Source: Phalacrocorax aristotelis (taxonomy: Eukaryota; Chordata; Aves; Suliformes; Phalacrocoracidae). From it: a stretch of DNA of 64,000 nt. The notes beneath the pieces are model-generated. The model did no database searches, was not told the origin of the DNA, and saw nothing but the letters and a program-made list of their open reading frames with translations. Shown here piece after piece: positions 57,801 through 64,000 of this stretch. Where the stretch lies: NCBI RefSeq assembly GCF_949628215.1, contig NC_134282.1, forward strand, positions 18,146,723-18,210,722, given 5' to 3'. Numbering within the stretch: position 1 is the stretch's first letter; every line of letters begins with the position of its first letter. Position numbers and translations under genes: made by a program.

Positions 57801-60800
57801 TGAAGATTAACTTTTTAAACAGACAAATTTTTAGTGTCTCCCCCCCCCTTTTTAATTACTGGAAAAGGCCGCAAAAGAATATGTGTGGCTACTTCATTGT
57901 TCAAACTTCATGAATCAAGGTTCAGATAGGATTTTCTAGGCTAGGTTATTAAGTTTTGCCTAAGAATTGCAAGATTAAATTTTCTAGTGTTATGAAAGAT
58001 ATCAAATATTCCAGTTACACCATTCAGTATTTTCCTTAGCATGTGATTTCTTAAGAGAGTTTCTATATTCCTTAACATACCAAGTGAAAACAGTCTGTAG
58101 TTATGGCTGTCTTAAACTCCAGCTGATACTTAGTGACTGCAATACCTTTTATCTTCTCAGATAACTTAACTTAAATGTTAAAATGAACTTTCAGCAGTGT
58201 TCAGGTGTTTTCTTCCTATGTTCTTTTCCAAATTCGTCTTTGTTGTGTAGAGCAAAGGTGAAAAGTTGGTGAAATTCTTGCTTCTGCAACAGGATCACTA
58301 GCTATATTTGATCAGCAAGTGCTCAGGTACTTTGAGGGTAAGCCACGTAAGGAACGCTTGGTGGACTCTGTGCATTGCTCCAAACATCAGCTCTGGTGCA
58401 AGAGTTTTGAAGGGATTAGGGGAGCAGGGGTTAATGCTGCTATAGCAGTTACACACTTGGATGTTGGATGCATGCTTGCCTGGCTGTGTGGACATCTGCA
58501 GGCAAGTCGCTCTAGGGAGCAGAGCAGTAGCAATCATACTGCTTGAGTTGTAGAATACATTGTGGGGTCCTGTTCATATAGCACAAAAATTCCTTGTTCT
58601 ATTCTTGGACTCCCTAAAGCTTTCGAGGGACCACGTATGTAGAATTGAAGCCTATTGACCAGCAGTGTTGCTGCTGTTAATTCTGATTTTGCTGGCTCTT
58701 TAGGAGTAGTCCACAGGTCTGCAGACTGGGGATCGAAAGCACAGCTTGCTGCGGCTATAGGACTTGGTATGGCTTTTTTTTTCGCCCTCTCTGCTTAGTG
58801 CCTTACAAAAATTAGGCACTAGTTAGGTATTTTGTGACTGATCATTTTCATGCCACTATATTAAATTATCAGAAAATGCTCTGGTGCAAGAGAATTGTTT
58901 CAAAACCATCTCCTCCTTTCTTTCTCTTCACAACTAGCAGGACAGTCAAAATAGTACAGCATAAAAACCTGAAGCTATTTACATCTTTTCTCTTTTTAAA
59001 AATGGCCACCTCTTAGAGGAGACACTTAAGTAAAATGTTATTGCAAAATCGTACAGAGGCATGAGTAAAGCTTGAGATGTTTGGAGATTGCAGTGTGGAT
59101 GCAGGGCTGCACAATAAGCTGTATTGTGAAATAAGAAGAGTGATGTATTGACTTGGCTACTGTAATGTGTTTCTGTTCTCACAGTCCTGATATTTTTGCC
59201 AGTGATCACAGATAGCAAACTTACCGTACTGTTGACGTTTATATATTAGTCCTTCTTTCTATTAAAGGGGTTTATAACATATTTATCATGGCTGTTGGAA
59301 AACAGCATTTAAGGTGCTTGTGATTTCTGGTCAGCCTTTTTCTTTTTTTAAGACTACTATGATGAGGTGGAAAACAGGATAAATTTAAAGTGGTTTACTT
59401 TTCAAAACTGGAAAGAATTATTTTTATCTCAATTTTTGCCACTTTAGATCATGACTTGATCTTTGTATTGCAGTGAGATGTGATTGGTTTATGTAGTCAG
59501 CTTTATTTTTGTATTGTTATATGATACAGCAATGCTGCAGTGTATCTAAACACATTAGTTTATATATGAAATGAGGAGGTAGATGTAATAACAAATCTGG
59601 TTAGGGAGAAGGCTTCCACGTGTGATGCAGCAGTGCTTGCAAGTATGTACTAAAAAGGTTTAATACTGTTATAGCAGTCATTAAAGTCCAAGGGAATAAG
59701 AGCCATGGGGAAGCAGGACTTAAGCTGTGGGATGCTGCTTCTGCCTTGGTGCAATATTGTTGGGAAAAGGCTAAGGGCAGGAGAGGGAACAATGCAGCCT
59801 CTAGAGAGTCCTGAAAGGAAGATACAGTCTCAGCTGATAAGTGTAAGCTACCCAAACATGGAGAACTTTGCATGGCTTATGTTCAGATCTTCATTTTAGG
59901 ATGATGCAAGCGAAATAGTAATGTTTCCTGCTTTTGTATTCTTTGTGTTTACATAGCCTTTGATATTTTAACACATCATATATTTGTTTTAAAGCAAACA
60001 CAGATCAGATATTTGGACTTTGTTCCAGGAAGACTTGGAGAGTTTTTCTTCAACTCCTACAACCTACCTTTATCCAGTAGGCAGATGGCAGATCATCTGG
60101 GTAATTGAGTATGAGGCTAACAGTCGCTCTAACGTGATCTGTACCAGTGACTTTTTCAGTGTATTAATTGTGAAGAAGAATAATTTAGTGAAACACACCT
60201 GCTTGTTAATTCTTGCATAGGAAAGATTAAAAGGGGTTTGTTTACCCTCCAACCCATTTTATCTTTGTCTTATTTGATCTTCTTTGGGAAGGAGAATGAG
60301 GGTCCCTTTTAGTGAAAGGTTACTATTAATACAAATCTTTTTATAATCAGGATAAGCCTTAGAATTCAGTGAAAGTCTGTTTGGATTTGACAATGCCTTT
60401 ATCTGCAGGTCTGAAACTGGAAACAGCTGTGTGCCTTCACTGACCAAACTAGCGTACTGGAGAAGTCCCTGGGCATCTCTGGCCAACTAATCTAATTTCT
60501 AATGAAAATTGTAGCTGTGCGGTTGGATTGCACAAATACCTTCAGTGTTTCAGACAATACGCTATGATGTCTTGCATTAATTCATTCCCTGCTATTGTTT
60601 TATTTTTGTTCTAGACTATTTGTATGCATGAGATTATGCTTCGCAAAATAGGGCTCAGAGCTGTATATCACTTGAGAGCTTTTGAAATTCTCAGCAAGTG
60701 TTTTAACTCCCTACTGTAAACTGGAATGTCTACACAGATAGGTAAATTAATATCATTGGTTTAAATCTGGGATAGGTTCTTCAGCCTAGCTTGTACCCCA

Positions 60801-63800
60801 CTGAAAACTCAAAAGTATTCCTTCAGGAAATGAAGTCCTTCTTAAGGCCTAAAATTACTGCGTATAATCATTCTATAATCTTGCGTATAAAGATTTTCAG
60901 ATCACTAAATCACAGTGTGCATGAGAAGAGGTAGAGAAACCAGTCTAGCATGTTTCCCCCACCACCTCTAGTTCCAGAAAAATATTTTGTTTCTCAGATT
61001 ATATACACTAAGGGTTTTGAAACTAAACATTTTAAGCAGTGCAGTTTATAACTAAATTGGTTGTCTGACGAGATCCTTGATTTTGCTTTAAAACTACTGT
61101 TCAGCAACTGAAGCTTCAAATTAAGTAATAAAAAATGGTGAGATTCTTTGAGCCGTTAAATGAAGTTGGATTATTTTTTTTTATGGCAAAAACTTCCTGT
61201 TGTATTTTATTAGGGAATATTGATGTGCGTCTTGCAGAATAAAAGGCTCATTTGTTGTGCAGGGTTTAATGAATTTGAAAATGAGTTGCTATCATCTGTC
61301 TAGAGCATTTGTAAAGAGGATCCTTCAGAGAGCAAGAAGCTCCTAATTTTTAGGAGTGTGATGTTGTTTTTCAGAGATTGGAAAGGACCTCAATACCTGG
61401 ATGCAAGGAATTGTAGATGTGGCTAGACAAAAGGGTGTGTCATAAATTATTAAAAGTAAGGGTAAAAAATGGACATTTCAGCAAGTCATTTTACCTATTT
61501 TTGTAACTAGCTTCCCATTTAAAAATGGAAAAGCTTCCTCTCCTATTCTGCAGGGCAAAAGCCTTTCTTTGCAAGTGGAGAAAACAAGTGCATCTCACGG
61601 GAACAGACACTGACAGTAAACACAATGGTGTCAAATGTCAAAACAAAAATATGGAAGTTACTTCTCTTCTGACTCTTGTTTTTGCGTGTTGATGGTTACC
61701 TAGAGAGCCAGAGGGGAAGTGAAACAAAGGAGTGCTTCTTAACAGTTGTACGTAGGCATCTTTATCAATTTAATGAAAGAAATCTAATGCTTCATGGTGA
61801 TATTAAATCAGTCCTGAGAACTGGCCAGAACTCTGGGGCTCCTGGCTCCAGCTTGCAAGGCAAAGAGCCAGAAGAGCTCTGGCAAGCATCTTGCCCCTTC
61901 AGGCTCCAGTGTCCCAGGTTGTTCAGTATGCCTTTACCAGGTTTACTGTGCTTGCATTACTTTACCTTTTAAGGCTGATGTTACATATGACTGCCTAGAA
62001 AAAGATTAAGGGGAGTAATGCTTTTGCTTTCTCATACCAGCTTGCAGTGCTGTGGATTTTAACACCAGAAGAAAATGGTGTAGGAAAATGATATTTTCTA
62101 TGAAGCGCAATAAAAAAATCAGTGTGCCACTTGTATGCTAGTGAACAACTTTATTGCATCAGTCTCTCTTCTCAGCGCCTTGACTTCTGCTTAACACTGG
62201 ATTTTTTTGAAACTGTGTTCTGATACATTTGAAAATTGATACTAGTATGGCCAGGTGTGATGTGGTTAGGAAGAGTCTTTCTTACACTTGGAGAATACAA
62301 GATAAGTGATGAATAATTTTTTTCTGGTTGCCCAAAATTTTTCTGATAGGATCTGAACTAAAGGCTTGCAGGTTATAGAAGCCCAGATGATTTGGGACTG
62401 GCTTCACAAAATGTGTTCTATATCACCACAGTTGAGATTAGCTGAATTTCTTGCTTCTCTGTTTCTTAGGGTGGCTTAAAGGTTGGGATTTTGTTTGTTT
62501 GTTTTTCCTTTGTTTTGTCTGGGTTTTGTTGTTGGGGTTTTTTTTGTGTGTTTGGTTGAGGTTTTTTTTAGGTATCCCTTTATTTGCATTTCAAGGCTTC
62601 AAACGCAATTATTTTCCTTTCTGCAAGACTGCTGAGGTGGATATATTTATAGGTAGTCCTTATGTCCATGTCTGTGCTGTAATTTTTAATTAGATAGGCA
62701 GCAAGAACATTGACTAAATAATCTCCTAATGTATTTTAAATAATTAAAAGAAACAAAAAAATGCCATACTTGTCCATTGTTGTTCTAAAATGTATTTCTT
62801 CCCGTAGGGCTTGCAAGTTGCAGATCAGCTTTGACTTTTGTCTGTCTTACTTCTCTAGTAGTTAAAATAGAAATGAAATATGACAGATAAAAGTTTCTGT
62901 GATAGTGAGGAAAATTGAACAAGTTAACTTTAAGTTATTATTTTATGTAGTATATAGAGGCCATAGAGGTGGCCAGGTGGTTGTTTTGGCATGTGCCAGA
63001 TTCTGAAAGAATTGGGAACATTTCAATCCAGAGAAAGGAGTGTATTTTTTTTGGTTTTGGGGTGGTTGGTTTTTTTTTTTGTTAAATGGAAAGTGCATGA
63101 CCCCTTTCTTCTGTAAAAAGGTCTTGTATTCTGCTAGCAAGTGACTGCAAACCTTTTATCAATTATTGTTTGGGCTGCTACTTTTATGAAGGAAGCTGGA
63201 AGCTATAAAAATACTCTGAATTCACATCCAGCATGTAAAAATATACCTTATATTCTGTTACTTACAGATGGTGCTTGTGGATCTAGTCCTGAGCCTCCTG
63301 TCTCACTTCTCAGTACCATACAAGCAGTGTTGTCCTTAGTTACCATACAACATACTTGTGCTTTCTTACAGTAGCTTGCAGTGACTCTTATTTTCAATCA
63401 TATCTTGCTAATGAAGGTAATGTCCTGTTCAAATCTGTTCTTGTAGATACGGTTGCTAAAACAAGATCTCTGCAATCCATTATGCTGTCTTTTTATTTCA
63501 TAGTTCTGCATCTTCTCTCATCTTTCTTCTCCTTTTGTCTTTAGGCTTTCCAAGACTGTTACCTGAATTCTTAGCTTGTTTGCTTTGTCAGTGGACAAGC
63601 AATTTCTTTTTATGCTTAGCACATTAAATGGAATGTGCACGTTTTCTTGATGTTGTGTTTCTGTCTGTGGGGAAATTTCCTTTCTCTGGAGTTTTGATTA
63701 GTCACTAGTCCTTTTGATTGAGGATTATTGTTGCTGACTAAATTTAGTAACTGGAGCATGTTGAGCTTCTATTTATGGTTACTAAAATCAAGAAATCTAT

Positions 63801-64000
63801 ATGCTGGCTTGACAAAATACATTTTTGCTGGGTGAGGCTTTTTCGAGGGTTGTTTCCTGTTGGTGGAGTCTATTAATTACAAAGAGGCATTGGAATTGTT
63901 CTCTGTGGGACACTTAGGGCAAATCACTGCTTGTGTCATTGCTCATTGTAGATTGGCAGTTGTACAAGAACCGGGGCAGACAGAAGGGAACTGAGTTACC
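54827..64000 (+). other. PSMD1 intron 16, running off the right edge
   Basis: More than 9.1 kb without a PSMD1 exon. In human, HTR2B lies antisense within a PSMD1 intron. I scanned minus-strand frames for seven-helix receptor sequence and saw none, so that gene, if conserved here, lies further right. T/G-rich tracts occur near 55440-55502, 62487-62572 and 63040-63080. Confidence 0.6.

Overview
The window looks like vertebrate nuclear DNA, most likely from a bird. Compact multi-exon genes with GT-AG introns begin in dense CpG islands, and the recognisable repeats are CR1-type LINE relics. I saw no Alu- or L1-like sequence. The species cannot be fixed from the sequence alone.

Left third (1-14,000): the 5' half of IQCG (axonemal dynein regulatory complex subunit 9, DRC9) lies on the minus strand. 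Five coding exons join in phase (13722-13685, 8640-8493, 5070-4826, 3789-3661, 1529-1448) and encode about 214 residues. The C-terminal half, including the IQ motif, lies beyond the left edge. IQCG shares a CpG-island promoter, head to head, with RPL35A on the plus strand. RPL35A is complete: one 5' UTR exon and four coding exons between 14431 and 17632, encoding 110 aa.

Middle (17.6-37 kb): this gene-poor stretch holds two decayed copies of its neighbours and one intact gene. A degenerate paralogue of C2orf72 lies at 19315-19866, with one reading frame and two in-frame stops. A worn duplicate of RPL35A sequence lies at about 21.65-21.97 kb and still carries the splice acceptor of the last exon. 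The intact C2orf72 orthologue (three coding exons, 28525-33625, 251 aa) follows, with a roughly 20-bp minisatellite just inside its first intron and a CR1 fragment in its second.

Right part (37-64 kb): PSMD1 (26S proteasome base subunit RPN2) on the plus strand. Sixteen coding exons (37424-54826) encode about 627 of the roughly 953 residues. The last 9.2 kb is the start of a long intron, and the rest of the gene lies beyond the right edge. An NFE2L1-type antioxidant response element sits just after exon 1.

The genes do not form one pathway: cilium motility (IQCG), ribosome (RPL35A), unknown function (C2orf72) and proteasome (PSMD1). Their order is informative, because IQCG-RPL35A is a human 3q29 neighbourhood and C2orf72-PSMD1 a human 2q37.1 one. 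Here they are joined, and the gene-poor middle is the junction. Exon limits were derived by hand from splice consensus, reading phase and recalled human protein sequences; no alignment program was run.
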